Shown here: positions 40,203 through 51,343 of the stretch, in pieces | Numbering within the stretch: the first letter of the stretch is position 1 | Layout of the letters: every line of letters starts with the position of its first letter | Position numbers and translations under genes: made by a program | DNA from: Allodiplogaster sudhausi | Taxonomy: Eukaryota; Nematoda; Chromadorea; Rhabditida; Diplogasteridae | Assembly: GCA_945643635.1 (NCBI GenBank) | Contig: CALZFC010000259.1 | Coordinates: 272,001-336,000 of the forward strand | Direction of reading: 5' to 3' | Length of the DNA stretch: 64,000 bases | The notes under the pieces: generated by a model | Told to the model about the DNA's origin: nothing | The model's input: only the letters and a program-made list of their open reading frames with translations | Database searches by the model: none

Positions 40203-41054
40203 CTGGAAATGACATATGAGTAAATGAATGAATGAATGAATGAATGAATGAATACAATGGCACGGCAAGAAATATCACAATTGTCGGAGAAGGCAGCTTA
40301 TTTACTTATTTATCTTTTTATTATTATTATTTATCAGCATCAAAATAACATATATGGCGAAAAGTTGTTCGCTAAAAGTTGTTCCCTTTGCATTTTTATG
40401 CGGTCATAATAGCTCGTCTTTTTCAGGTAGACCATACATACACATGCGATATCTGGGCAATAAAGTGCTCCGAAGCAGCTGGTGATAAAGAGTTGGCAAG
40501 CTTGCGCATTACTCGTTTATCCGGCACATGAACACAGAGATACTATTTAGTGGACGGAAGTGAAAGCTTGCGGACAGGCGAAACGGGCAATGTAGAATTA
40601 TGCGCCGGACGTGAAACCAGAATGTGACAGTTCAAAATGTTGCTTCGCGAATGCTACTGCTCGGCTGAAGCATCCGTTCTCCTTCTTATCTCATATGATA
40701 AAGAGACAAAAGCTAGCATTTGCTCAGAATGAGTAAATCTAATATATTTTATTCTAAAAAAATATGTAAAATATCTCAATAATTGCTAATTAGTCTAGTT
40801 GGCAATAGCAGAAGGCCTTATTACGGTTTAATTAAAATATAACTTTTTAAGAAGCGGAAAATTCTATAAAATAAAGCACAGATAAAAATATATTTATATA
40901 AAAAAGTTACAAACAAGAAGAAGTTGACTTTTGTTGATGCGGAAAGTAAATGTTAAGGAAGAGTGCATGCCCTGGGGGCACTCTATCCGAATGCTTCATC
41001 ACCGGGCCAATTTGGCATGTCAAACAGGTCTTTCTGTTTTCTCATCCCTCACTG

Positions 41055-41092
<38 letters not shown>

Positions 41093-41345
41093 CTGTCTAC
41101 TCCCATCCTCATTGAATTCTCTCTCTCACTCTCTCTCTCTCTCTGCCTCTCTCTCTCTCTGTCTCTCTGTCTCCCTCTCATCCCTCACTGACCTGTCTCT
41201 CTCTCTCTGTCCCTCTCTCTCCCAATTCTCTATCACTAGGACCATTTCGTGCTTCTGCCATTCTACGACTTGAATGTTCCCTAAGCCCGCAACCGTGATT
41301 AGAGCGGGACATATCCCACGCCTGCCTCTTCGTTCCTATCTCTAA

Positions 41346-41377
<32 letters not shown>

Positions 41378-41714
41378 CCTCTTTCACTCTCTCTCTCTCA
41401 CTCTCTATCTCTATATCCTCTCCTTCGTCCCTTTTCTCTTTTACTTCCTGACTCTTTTAATCTCTCGATCCAGATACGCTCTTCTTTTTCTCTCACTCCT
41501 TTCTTTCTTTCTCTCTCCTTTCTCTCCTTCTCTCTCTCTCTCCATGCGATCTGACTGAAACAATTTACGCAAGTCCTCTAAATGTTCAATCACATTTTAA
41601 CGGAATGGATCTTGCTGGACTGCCAAAGCGAAGCAAGATAAAGAAATGGAAATGTAAATCGGTTGGCCTGCTACCGCATACATCCTTTCATTCGTAAGGC
41701 TTGATTCTTTCATG

Positions 41715-41761
<47 letters not shown>

Positions 41762-42035
41762 CTCGCTCTCTCTCGCACTCTCTCTCTCTCTATCTCTCTT
41801 GCACTCACCCTCCGTCCTCTGACTGTATCTACCTCTCTCACTATCATTCTCTCTCTGTCGCTCTGTCTTTCTGCCTATCTGTCCTTCCTCTCACAATCTT
41901 TAGGCTTTTCACTCATGTTGTAGTTTTTGCGTCTCTCCGATCTCTCCCCATGTGCAGTCTTCCACTCTTGCATCTCTTTCTCTCTCTCACTCTCACTCTC
42001 TCTCTCTCTCTCTCTCTCTCGCTCTCTTTCTCCCG

Positions 42036-42147
42036 ACCCTTTCACTTTCAGTTGAACTCACGATTTGTTTTCCCTGTAAATCGCTCTCTCACCCCTCCTC
42101 CCAAAAAAGGATAGGGTATCCTTTCCACTTCATTCTCGATCTCCCTG

Positions 42148-42232
<85 letters not shown>

Positions 42233-42330
42233 GCCCTCTCTCTCTCTCTCTCTCTCTCTCGACCCTTTCACTTTCAGTTGAACTCACGATTTCTTTTTCA
42301 CTGTCAATTGCTTTCTCACCCCCTAGTTTG
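42036..42330. repeat. Two direct copies of a CT-flanked unit
   Basis: TTTCACTTTCAGTTGAACTC is found at 42040 and 42268, each followed by ACGATTT and a CTTTCTCACCCC-like block, separated by a (CT)n tract. Confidence 0.7.
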
Positions 42331-42739
42331 TTCTTCGCTCACTCTTCACTCTTTATCTCTATCTCTCTTCTTTCTCAACCTCTCTTTCTCTCTCTCTAAC
42401 TCTTTCTCTCGCTCTCTGTCTGTCTGTCTGTCTCTCCCTCTTTCTCTCTGTCTCTCTGTCTCTCTCTCACTCACTCTCGCTCTCTCGCTCTATCTGTCAA
42501 TCTGTCTGGTATGCTACAATGTATTCTGTCTATTCGTTTTGCCTGAAGGGGCAACAGCCTTTCATTGTTGTGCTCTCCTGCCAAAACATTTCTTTCAGCA
42601 TCATGAACCCTTCTAAAGTGCTTCCCTCTCGAAAATGTCCTCAGTAAGTGTCTCGTTAAACTCATGTTTGACAAGTTTGCTTCCTCGTCTTTTCTCTTTG
42701 TTTTATTTATTTATTTATTTTCTTTTCTGTTTTTTTTTC

Positions 42740-42755
42740 GTACAGGAAGTTGACT

Positions 42756-42815
<60 letters not shown>

Positions 42816-43170
42816 TGTCTGTCGAAGTTCCATTAAAATTGCAACATGAACAAATTTTATCTTTTACAAAAATGTTCAGCCACATGTGAGCTTTGTAGGC
42901 GGTTTTCCTTGTCCACCTTCATAAAAAGGCTCACATGAGCGATGATAACTTGATAGACTCATTGCGTAACGCTTTAAAAATATACCTTTAATTTTCCCAT
43001 TATCATCTCATAACAAATGGAAAAAGACTATGGACAATTGACGAGTACGTAGATGAAAAGGGAAACTAGGCAAACAAATTAAAATGTATAGGTAATTGAT
43101 TTCGGGTGGGCGTAATCTTTTCTTTAATAAAGGAATGTCCGAAGGTACTCTGTCAGAGCGTCAATTTGGA

Positions 43171-43213
<43 letters not shown>

Positions 43214-43330
43214 CGCTCCTGTCTTTTTCTCTTTCTCTCTCTGCGTCTCTCTCTCTCGTTCTCTCTTCCCTCTCTACTCTCGCTCTCTCTCCCTCTCTCT
43301 CTCTCGTTCTCTCTTCCCTCTCTACTCTCG

Positions 43331-43389
<59 letters not shown>

Positions 43390-43520
43390 GGAGTTTCATT
43401 CAAATTGCACAGTTAACAAATTTCATTTAAAAAAAAACGTTCGGCCACATGTAAGACTTATAAGCGGTTTTCCTTGTTCATCTTCATAGAAAGGATCGCA
43501 TGAGCGGTTTCTCTAATTAC
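42740..43520. repeat. Two direct copies of a roughly 250-bp unit
   Basis: Each unit starts with (CT)n and GTTCCATTAAAATTGC-like sequence, and continues with CAGCCACATGTGAG and GCGGTTTTCCTTGT. The copies begin near 42760 and 43170 and are about 75% alike by eye. Confidence 0.7.
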
Positions 43521-45144
43521 GCTCCCTTTCAAAAAAGGAACAATTCATTCAACATCCATCGGAAAGAACCCAGAGCATGGCTCTGACAATGAGAAATAAA
43601 AGAAAAAGAAGAAGGAAGATATGCGTTCGTTACTGTACAACAACCATGAAACGATAGCTGACTGTAATGGTTGTCTGTCCTACAATATTGTTGTAAACTC
43701 TTATACTTACAATTCTATTATAATAAGAGAAAACTTGCTAAAATGCATCTTTACATGTTTTCTCTTAATAGACTCTTTGGTATCTTCCCTGCATATTGTT
43801 TACAAACGCTTCACTTATTTCGTTATTAGAATAAAAATAAATAAAGGAAAAAGAACATTTAATTTTCTCTTTAAAAATATAAAAAAAACACTTAATTTTC
43901 ACTCTAAAAAATTAAAGTAAAAATGTACATTTAATTTTCTCCATTTAATATTTGTTTTCTTGTCCATATTGACTCTGTCGAACCTTCCCTACGTACTACT
44001 TGCAAACTCTTCATGCTTATTTTCTAATTATTAAAATAAATAAATAAACTACATCCTTTTTTATGCATGAAAATATGAAAGCAAACAAAAACCATACATT
44101 AATGAACTGTTTCTTTGCAATTTTAACTTACTTGCAAGCTCTTCGCACTTGTTTCGTTATTTAAAAAAAATAACTATATTCCTTTTTCATAAATGAAAAA
44201 CATGAAAGACATCTTTTCCTTTGTTTCCAACACTCTTCACTCGCTACCGTAGTTAGGATAATGACTTTGAATTAGCGCCGTTCTTGCACATCATAGATTC
44301 AAACGGCGCGCTGCAGCGGGAAGAATTCTGCTGCCAGCGGGCAAATGCGAGCGAGTGGTCGCTTGGCACCGGTTTCTTCCTTGTCTTTTCTGATCTCCTC
44401 TTCCACAATCATTGTCATCATTTCCACTTCCATTCAGTTCTTGGCCACTCGCTTTTCTTGCTCCCGAACTGTTGCCTTTTCAAAAGATTTAACGACGTTT
44501 TCTATCTCAAGAAGCTTTCATTTCCGATTAAAATACCTAATTAAAATAGACTAGTAAATCATTATTGTTCACTACGAATTCTTTTGCGAGCTTGAGAAAC
44601 TGTTTCGTTTAGTCATTTAAAAGCACTCAGTTGATTTCTTCAACCGTTTTTTTTTTCGACAATAGATTGCTCACTTTTGCCACTTTTGCTGCATCTAATT
44701 CCTTAATCTTTCGGCTATTTTAGTTCCTTTCTTTTGCTTAGTAATAAAATAGCTTTAGTTTGTGATTCCTCATTATTCGGAAAATGTGAGCAATTGCGGG
44801 GAAAGTTTTGGCATCGAACATATTTTGGAATCGTGCCTGGAATGCGAGGTTTTGTCTTGTCATGATCCAAAATGACGCGATGGCCTTGCTTTCCTGTTCT
44901 TTCTTGTTCTGGAAAATGGATGTGATTCTTGATTGTCGGATTTGTTAGGCGCCATTTTCATCACTATTCTTCTTGGTCGATATAATTCTCTCTTTTTGCA
45001 CCGAGTGTAGGCGTGTTTAAGGAGGTATAATAGTGATAACTAATTATTCATTTAAAATTGCCGCCTATTTTTGTTTGAATTTTATTTTTCCTCATTTCAG
45101 CAGCGCTTCTCGTGTGTGTCTTGTACCTGCCACTCACAGACATC

Positions 45145-45310
45145 GGGTCAAGAGAGAGAGCGAGAGAGTCTCAGCGTGGAGAGGAGAGGAGACGAGCAGA
45201 GAAAGAGAGAAGAGATCACAGGAGGTAATTCAGAGAAAGAGAGAAGAGATCACAGGAGGTTAGGTAGAGAAAGAGAGAAGAGATCACAGGAGAATTTAGG
45301 TCATCAGCCC
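45145..45310. repeat. Tandem repeat AGAGATCACAGGAG upstream of cyclin B3
   Basis: Unit AGAAAGAGAGAAGAGATCAC plus AGGAG is repeated at least three times between about 45198 and 45297, with GA-rich sequence before it, some 500 bases upstream of the cyclin B3 ATG. Confidence 0.7.
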
Positions 45311-45823
45311 ACTGTTTCGCGGAGTGTTTTTCTTGGAAGCGAGTGGAAGGGGGGAGAGCGCGCGCGGGCGGCAAGGGTAGTGGTTGTTGTTGTCTAGTGG
45401 GAAATCTTCCCACCGAGACAGAGTGCTTCCCAAGTAGTACGTCAAATCTCAAATCTCATGCCGTCCAAATCCGGGATTCCCCCAAATGCCCCGTCCCTTT
45501 CCTTGTCCATGTGATATATCACTTCTCCATGAACTCGTGCCTATGGGCGAGAATATTTGTTTTTTTTTTCATAGAAAAAAAATGTCTTACTGATCTATGG
45601 ATGCAATTAGTGCCTTACTACGTAAAAAAAGAACTTTAATATTTAAGAAGAAAAATGGCGATTAATTGGTTAATTAAAATGCTCTAGCAAGTTGTGTAAC
45701 TTTTCTTCCATTTTCAGCCATAAAATTGAAATCTTTAAAAAGAGGAAAAAGGCATTTTGTCTTTAACCTTCCTTCCTTTTGGCCATAAAATGTTTGCTTT
45801 TCATTCCTTTGCAGCCATCAGCC

Positions 45824-48800
45824 ATGAACGGAAGCAAGATGATGCTCCGTAGCCGCAACCAGAACGTTGCTACGAACGGAGGAGCAGCGGCTGCTGCGCC
45901 AGGCAAGTCGGAGCTGCCGACCAAGAGAGCGGCCGCCAAGCAGATTCAGGTCTCTCTCTCTCTCTCTCTCTCGTTATCTCTCTCTCTCTCTCTCTTACTT
46001 ACTTTTCCTCCCTCCCTCGCTCTCTCTCTCTTACTTTCTTTTCCCTCTCTCCTCCTCTCTTACTTTCCGTCTCTCTCCCCCTGCTTTTTTATCTATATCT
46101 CTTTCCCTTCCCATCAATTTCATCATCACCATTATCATTCCCCTCATTGCCAGGAGAAGGGCAGCGGCTCGGACAAGGAGAACGCGAGCGGCGAGCCCAA
46201 GGCGAAGCGTGTGCTCTCCGAGCTCAGAAACGTACACAATCTAACTCTTCTCGAAATATTCTTCCAAGATCTTGGAGATCTTGAAAGATTTCATTTCATT
46301 CCATTCCATTCTTGAAGATCCTTCTAAGACTTCATATCATTCTTGAAAATCTCCTTTTAAAAGTTCATTACATTCTTGAAGGTTGAAAAGATATCATTCC
46401 ACTCTTAGAGATCTTCGAGTTTGACGACTATTTATTTCACTTGACATTGGGCCTTCCTTCGAACATTTGCATGCATGTTATGGACGCTAGGTCACCAGGT
46501 TTACGCATAGTTTCGGGAGCTTTGCGCATCTATGGTTATTCTTGCTAGTTTGCGCACATGGGGTACCTTAGTTCCTTCGCATCCAGGACTGTTTCCGTGT
46601 TTGACTCGATGCCCATTCTTCAGCTCGCTTTCTTTTTAACTTTACTATTTACCCCTTAATACGGAAGTGCATAATATTAGGTGAGTAGGTTGTAAATAAT
46701 AGGTGCTTTTTACCCTTGGCACCCTCTTTTGTTGTGATATTGAATTTTGCTTTTCTCTTCTTTTTTCTTCTCCATTATGAAAAGCGATGGATGTATTCTG
46801 CTTTTTTGCAAGATTAGTGAGTTAAAAAACCGGTTAGTTATTAAGGCTAGATATTCATCTAATAACATGAATTAATTAAGATTAGATGGAAAAAGATGGT
46901 AATTCTCTCGTTTTATCTTAATCAATTAATCCATTGGTTATCTGGGATCAATGAATTCTTTCAGCAGATTAGCACCGGCCTCGTGATCGGGACACGCAAG
47001 TTCAGCAGCAGCAGTGGCAACAATGCTGGCGGAAGAGGATCAGGCGGTGGAGGCCGAGGAGGAGCACGACGCATCTCACCATCCACCAAGGAGAAAGAAG
47101 CAGCTGCTCTTGCGATTGTTCATGAGCACAGGTGAGGAGTAACAAGCAGGGTAAAAAAAGGTTCTGTCCTTTCGACAGACCCATCCTTATTTTGTGCCTC
47201 CACAAAGCCCTACCCCACCATGTTTTTGAGTAATATTTCGGCGCAATTTGCAAACGCACCCTGATTTCTGGGCCCAATAACTCCTTCCCTACACTAATTT
47301 TGTGGGTCCTCGACAGCGGCTTTTATTCCCTGGTAACAAGGGGAAGTTAATATATAATGCATACACACATATTTGTTTATATAAGCAGAAGAGCAATTGT
47401 TAATAGTGAAATAAAAGACTATATATTTGCCTTTGATTAAATAATAAGTTAGGCGAAACGACCTGAAAAAATTTATTTGAAAAAAAAATACCTTGTCAAC
47501 CTTGAATCCTAGACCGTGTGTGTGTGCCCCTTTTACTTCCCTTCTCCACAATTTCCTTTGCCTAATTTAGTAATTTAGCACCAACAAGGATGCCGAGGCC
47601 GAGAGGATGGAGCAGCAGGAAGTGGAAATGGAGATGGAAGAGGAGGAGGAGGCAGAAGAAGCAGAGATCGACCCGTGCCCCGGCTACGACTATGACAAGG
47701 AGAACGAGATGGACGAGTTCCAGGTGCCCGAGTTTGCGCGCGACATCTTCAAGTACTACCGGACGAGAGAGGTGAGAGGGGGCATTGAAGGGACCACATG
47801 TTCTGGACGCCTTGGGGTCTGGGACCTTTAAAGGGGTCTACTTTGGATGATAAACTACATCAAGAATTACCGGACGAGAGAGGTGAGGACGGAGGGGCGC
47901 GGCTTGTCCGGGATGCACTTTAAGGCCCCTCCCCAACCAAGGTTCTAGAGAAACTGAGGAAAAAGGGCGCTGTCAATTTGACAGGCCCCCACTATGATGT
48001 TGGGCCTTCCCAAAGCCCTACTCCACCATGTTTTTGAGTTGTTTCTTTTAGGCAGAAACATCAAACCCATCCTGGTTTCCGGGCCCAATACCTCCTTCCC
48101 CCCATCCAAATTTTCTGTGCCCTCGACAGTGGCTTTTGTTTCCTGTCTAGAAGCCTCCTAGTGGTGGGTGGGGAGGACCATAAAAAGTGGATGCGCTTTT
48201 CATGAGGACTGATGTATGCTGAACAACATGTTTCATTTTTTTAAGGAAAAAATGAAGGAAAAATTTGTGCGGTTTTTAGAAAATTAGAGATTGTGCAATA
48301 TATATTTTTTGACAGGAAATTAAAACTATTCATTTCACCTTTTCAGCCCGTCTTCAAGTGCGGTGGCTACGTGGAGAGGCACACGCAGATCAACAAGGAC
48401 TACCGCGCAGTGCTCGTCGACTGGATGGTGCGTGATGGGGTTTGGCACCGAGCCAAAAACTGGTTTGGCACCGAGCCAAATTCCGTAGATGCTATTGCTG
48501 GGAGCTGGCAATGAGCCAAGTATTCGAGGAGGGTTGGATATTGGTACAATTGTGAAAGGAGCATTCTGTAATTGCAGCAATGCGGGATTCTGTAGTTGGG
48601 GGGGGGGGGATATCTATAAAGTCGCAAAACGGCTGGTCGAATGGTATTATTCTTGTTAAAAAAGATGTGAAATGACGCGCCTTGTTCACTAAAAAGCTTT
48701 AAAAGTGGAATTTGAAAAGTAATTTTTTTTGGATAATGGAGAAATATATTAGTTTTTTTAATATATTAGTTTTTTTCCAGATCGAGATGCAGGAGACATT

Positions 48801-51343
48801 CGAGCTCAATCACGAGACGCTGTACTTGGCGGTCAAGCTGTTGGACATAAATCTGACGAAGACGAGCAAGCAGGTGTGTATATTACCCCCTCCCTTCACT
48901 CCTAACCCACAACCCCCCCCCCCAAGTGGGGCCCTATTTTGAACAGTGGGTGGTTGTATCCCCCCCCACCTCTTGTAAAAACAAAAATTGATGTTCTAAT
49001 CCTTTCTCTCTTGAAACTAGTTGGTTGGGAAAGTTGATTTTCAGTAATTGTCATCATTTAAGAGCATGCGCTCACTTTTTACAGTAAAAAAAAGTATGCT
49101 TTCCCCACTTTTTGAATTGTGAGAATTGGCAGTTTGATGATTCAATGCCAAATGTAAGTGTCAACATTTCAGGTGAAACGCAATGATCTTCAACTGCTCG
49201 CTTGCGCTGCCGTCTTCATCGCCAGCAAATATGATGTATAATTTTATTATTATTATACTGAAATAAATACTTTTGTTATTATGAAATATTCTAAGATTGC
49301 ATTGGAAAAATATAGACTTTGGCAAAAAAAAAACTTTGTTATGCAGCAGGAAAGTAAAGAGGAAAAAACTTTTAAAAATTGAACTTTTAAAAAGTGAACT
49401 TTTCTTTAGGAGCGCCAGCCGCCTCTCCTCGACGACTTCCTCTACATGGCCGAGGACAACTTTACGAAGGAGCAGCTGCTCGAGATGGAGATGGTCAAAA
49501 TGGGGGTGCCCATCCCTTTCGTTGGGGGTACTCACGGCCAATTTGGGTCGTATCTAAATGCCGCCCCCCACTCAATTGCTGACCGATACCGTAACCCTGA
49601 CTTGTAGATGGCGGGGGTATTTTATATGGATACTATATGTAGCCAAAGCATTCATTAGGGCCTCACAGGTGAGCATTATTGTGCTGCGTTTTTAACGATC
49701 ATTTAAAAGATGGAAAAAAACAACTTTTTGATGAAAGACTACTTGAGGAAATGCTGCGGACTGTCAACTTTGATCTGGGCGCGCCCCTCTCGTACAGATA
49801 TCTTCGTCGTTATGCAAAGGTTTGTAATATATATGAAAAAAATAAAAGAATAAAAATTATTGACTTGAAAATAAATTATTATCCATCCCAATTCGCCATG
49901 AGGTTTACTTTACTAGCTCGCGGAGGGAGTAGGTACGGTATACCTATTTTAGGTACGGTATACCTATTTTAGGTACGGTATATCTATTTTATTAAACCCT
50001 TACTTTTGTGTTGTAGACGACCAAGACTGACATGAAGACGTTGACGTTGGCTCGCTTCGTCCTTGAGACGTCTCTGATGTTCTACGAGTTTGTGCCGGCC
50101 AGCGAGGCCAAGATGGCAGCGGGCGCCTTTTTGCTGGCTCTTCGCATGATGGATGCAACGGCTGAGTGGTAAGGGGAAAAGGATGTCTTGGCACAGAGCC
50201 AAGAAGGGGGGGGGGCTACGAGACCCCCCTCTCTATTTCAAGGGGAGTTGGCAAAGACCCAAAAAGGGGATTGAGACTCCCTCCCCCTTGACTCAGTCAA
50301 GTGAGAGTGATTGTAGAGCCGGGGTAATAGACCCCCCTTTTTCACTCAATCACGTAATAGTGATTGTAGACCCGCTATCTCGGGGGAATGGAAATTAAAC
50401 TGTGGAATACTCAGCTTCAGGATTGTATAAATATCCCTTGAGGTTTTTTTCCATTCCCACCCTGAAAAGAAATAGAAGTGGCAGGTGCTTTTCAGGAAAC
50501 TGGTTATCAGATTAGTTGGGATGTAAAATGAAAGATGATCGTTAGTCTAATTGGCGTTGTGAATAGGTGAAAACCAGCTTGGTTTGATACATTTGGATAG
50601 TTTGTTTATGTCAATGAACAGTAACGTAGGGGAGTTACAAATAATAGTCAAGGAGACTAACTGTTAGGGTTTTTTGGAATAGTAACTCAGGGTATTTAGT
50701 ATTGATATTCAAGGGGAGAATAGTAATGATAAATAAGGGGTGCTATTGAATCGAACTAAATGGGAAATAGAATTAACCTTTTCTTCCTGGATTTAATATG
50801 CAAATTTTAATGTCAATCTTTGCACTATCTACAGGACGCCCGTCATGGTGAAGTACTCGGGCCTGTCGCCGGCCGAAGTCGAACCGTGGTGCTGGGAGCT
50901 GCTACACATGCTGCATGTACGCATCGACGAGAGACCAGCGAACGCACGACTGGTCACCGCCTTCAACAAGTACAGCCATGAGTAAGTGGCTTGATCGGAG
51001 AGAGAAGTCTCCCGCAACCTAGAAGTGTTGGGTTTTCATACCGTGATCATCTTGACTGTGCCTGATAGTCGCAAAGGAGGTGCGCCGGAACGAATGCTAG
51101 AATCTAGCCTAGAAAAAGAAAGAAGTATATAGGGTCTTTATTGTGTTTGTGGTGAGTGGTAGGAAAGATTTAAGGTCTTATTTGAATATGAGGATTTAAG
51201 GTTTTATTCCGATTTGAAGCTGTGAAAAGAGGGGAAACAACAATAACCCAAAGATTTCCTTTTGCAGGGTCTTCTTCGAGGTCGCCAAGACTCCTCTGCC
51301 AGCGGATCGTTGCTCTGGTCGGCCGATTGTGTTGCCCGAGTAG
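45824..51343 (+). CDS. cyb-3: Cyclin B3
   Basis: Mitotic cyclin, activator of CDK1. Twelve in-phase exons: 45824-45949, 46154-46231, 46965-47131, 47579-47771, 48347-48427, 48781-48873, 49173-49235, 49410-49493, 49748-49819, 50017-50168, 50835-50981 and 51268-51343; about 443 residues. The first cyclin box holds YRAVLVDWM (MRAIL equivalent), the B3-typical ETFELNHETLYLAVKLLD, FIASKYDERQPPLLDDFLYM and the LLEMEMEML helix with the CDK-contacting glutamate; the second begins with LSYRYLRRYAK and TLTLARFVLE. Two KEN boxes (SDKENAS in exon 2, YDKENEM in exon 4) predict APC/C destruction; a D-box-like KRVLSELRN has lysine for the usual arginine. Exon 3 is Gly/Ser-rich and exon 4 Glu-rich. Worm CYB-3 acts in embryonic mitosis. 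The exon 8 donor (ATG/GTCAAA) is weak. B3 rather than A or B1 is chosen on the FELNHETLYLA signature. Confidence 0.9.
47147..47332 (+). mobile_element. Non-autonomous hAT-like element, copy 1
   Basis: 186 bp starting CAGGGTAAAAAAAGG and ending TTTTATTCCCTG (imperfect inverted ends with CAGGG tips), flanked on both sides by the exact 8-bp duplication GTAACAAG (47139-47146 and 47333-47340). Eight-base duplications and CAGGG tips are hallmarks of hAT elements. No coding capacity. It sits 15 bases downstream of the exon 3 donor of cyclin B3. Confidence 0.9.
47860..47895 (+). repeat. Duplicated exon 4 donor edge
   Basis: TACCGGACGAGAGAGGTGAG at about 47870 repeats the end of cyclin B3 exon 4 and its donor (about 47757-47776), 113 bases downstream. 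It creates a second, equally good GTGAGG donor inside the intron. Confidence 0.75.
47954..48145 (+). mobile_element. Non-autonomous hAT-like element, copy 2
   Basis: About 190 bp, same family and orientation as the 47147 element (shared AAAGCCCTACNCCACCATG, CCTCGACAGTGGCTTTT). The left tip is eroded and the target duplication (TCTAGAGA against TCTAGAAG) is imperfect, so this copy is older. Lies in intron 4 of cyclin B3. Confidence 0.75.
48442..48519. promoter_or_regulatory. Tandem NF-I palindromes in cyclin B3 intron 5
   Basis: TTGGCACCGAGCCAA occurs at 48442-48456 and 48465-48479, both exact fits to the nuclear factor I site TTGGC-N5-GCCAA, and a one-mismatch copy lies at 48505-48519. Nematodes have an NFI-1 protein. 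The site is read from sequence; binding is inference. Confidence 0.45.
49931..49990 (+). repeat. 20-bp x 3 tandem repeat
   Basis: Three units of AGGTACGGTATACCTATTTT in cyclin B3 intron 9, ending 26 bases before the exon 10 acceptor; the last unit has one change. Confidence 0.95.
50188..50202. promoter_or_regulatory. NF-I palindrome in cyclin B3 intron 10
   Basis: TTGGCACAGAGCCAA, an exact TTGGC-N5-GCCAA, 20 bases past the exon 10 donor, the same relative place as the intron 5 pair. A one-mismatch version follows near 50249. Confidence 0.4.

Larger units (their letters stand above)
40203..45823. other. Repeat-rich intergenic region, no convincing gene
   Basis: (ATGA)n at 40218-40252; (CT)n fields at about 41055-41220, 41345-41410, 41715-41830, 41975-42030, 42148-42262, 42360-42490, 42762-42810 and 43171-43386. 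Around 43740-44220 three diverged units of roughly 200 bp share TACTTGCAAACTCTTC-like blocks followed by AAATAAATAAA. 5' non-coding exons of cyclin B3 may lie near its right end; an acceptor TTTGCAG precedes its ATG by 9 bases. Nothing else supports coding. Confidence 0.5.
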
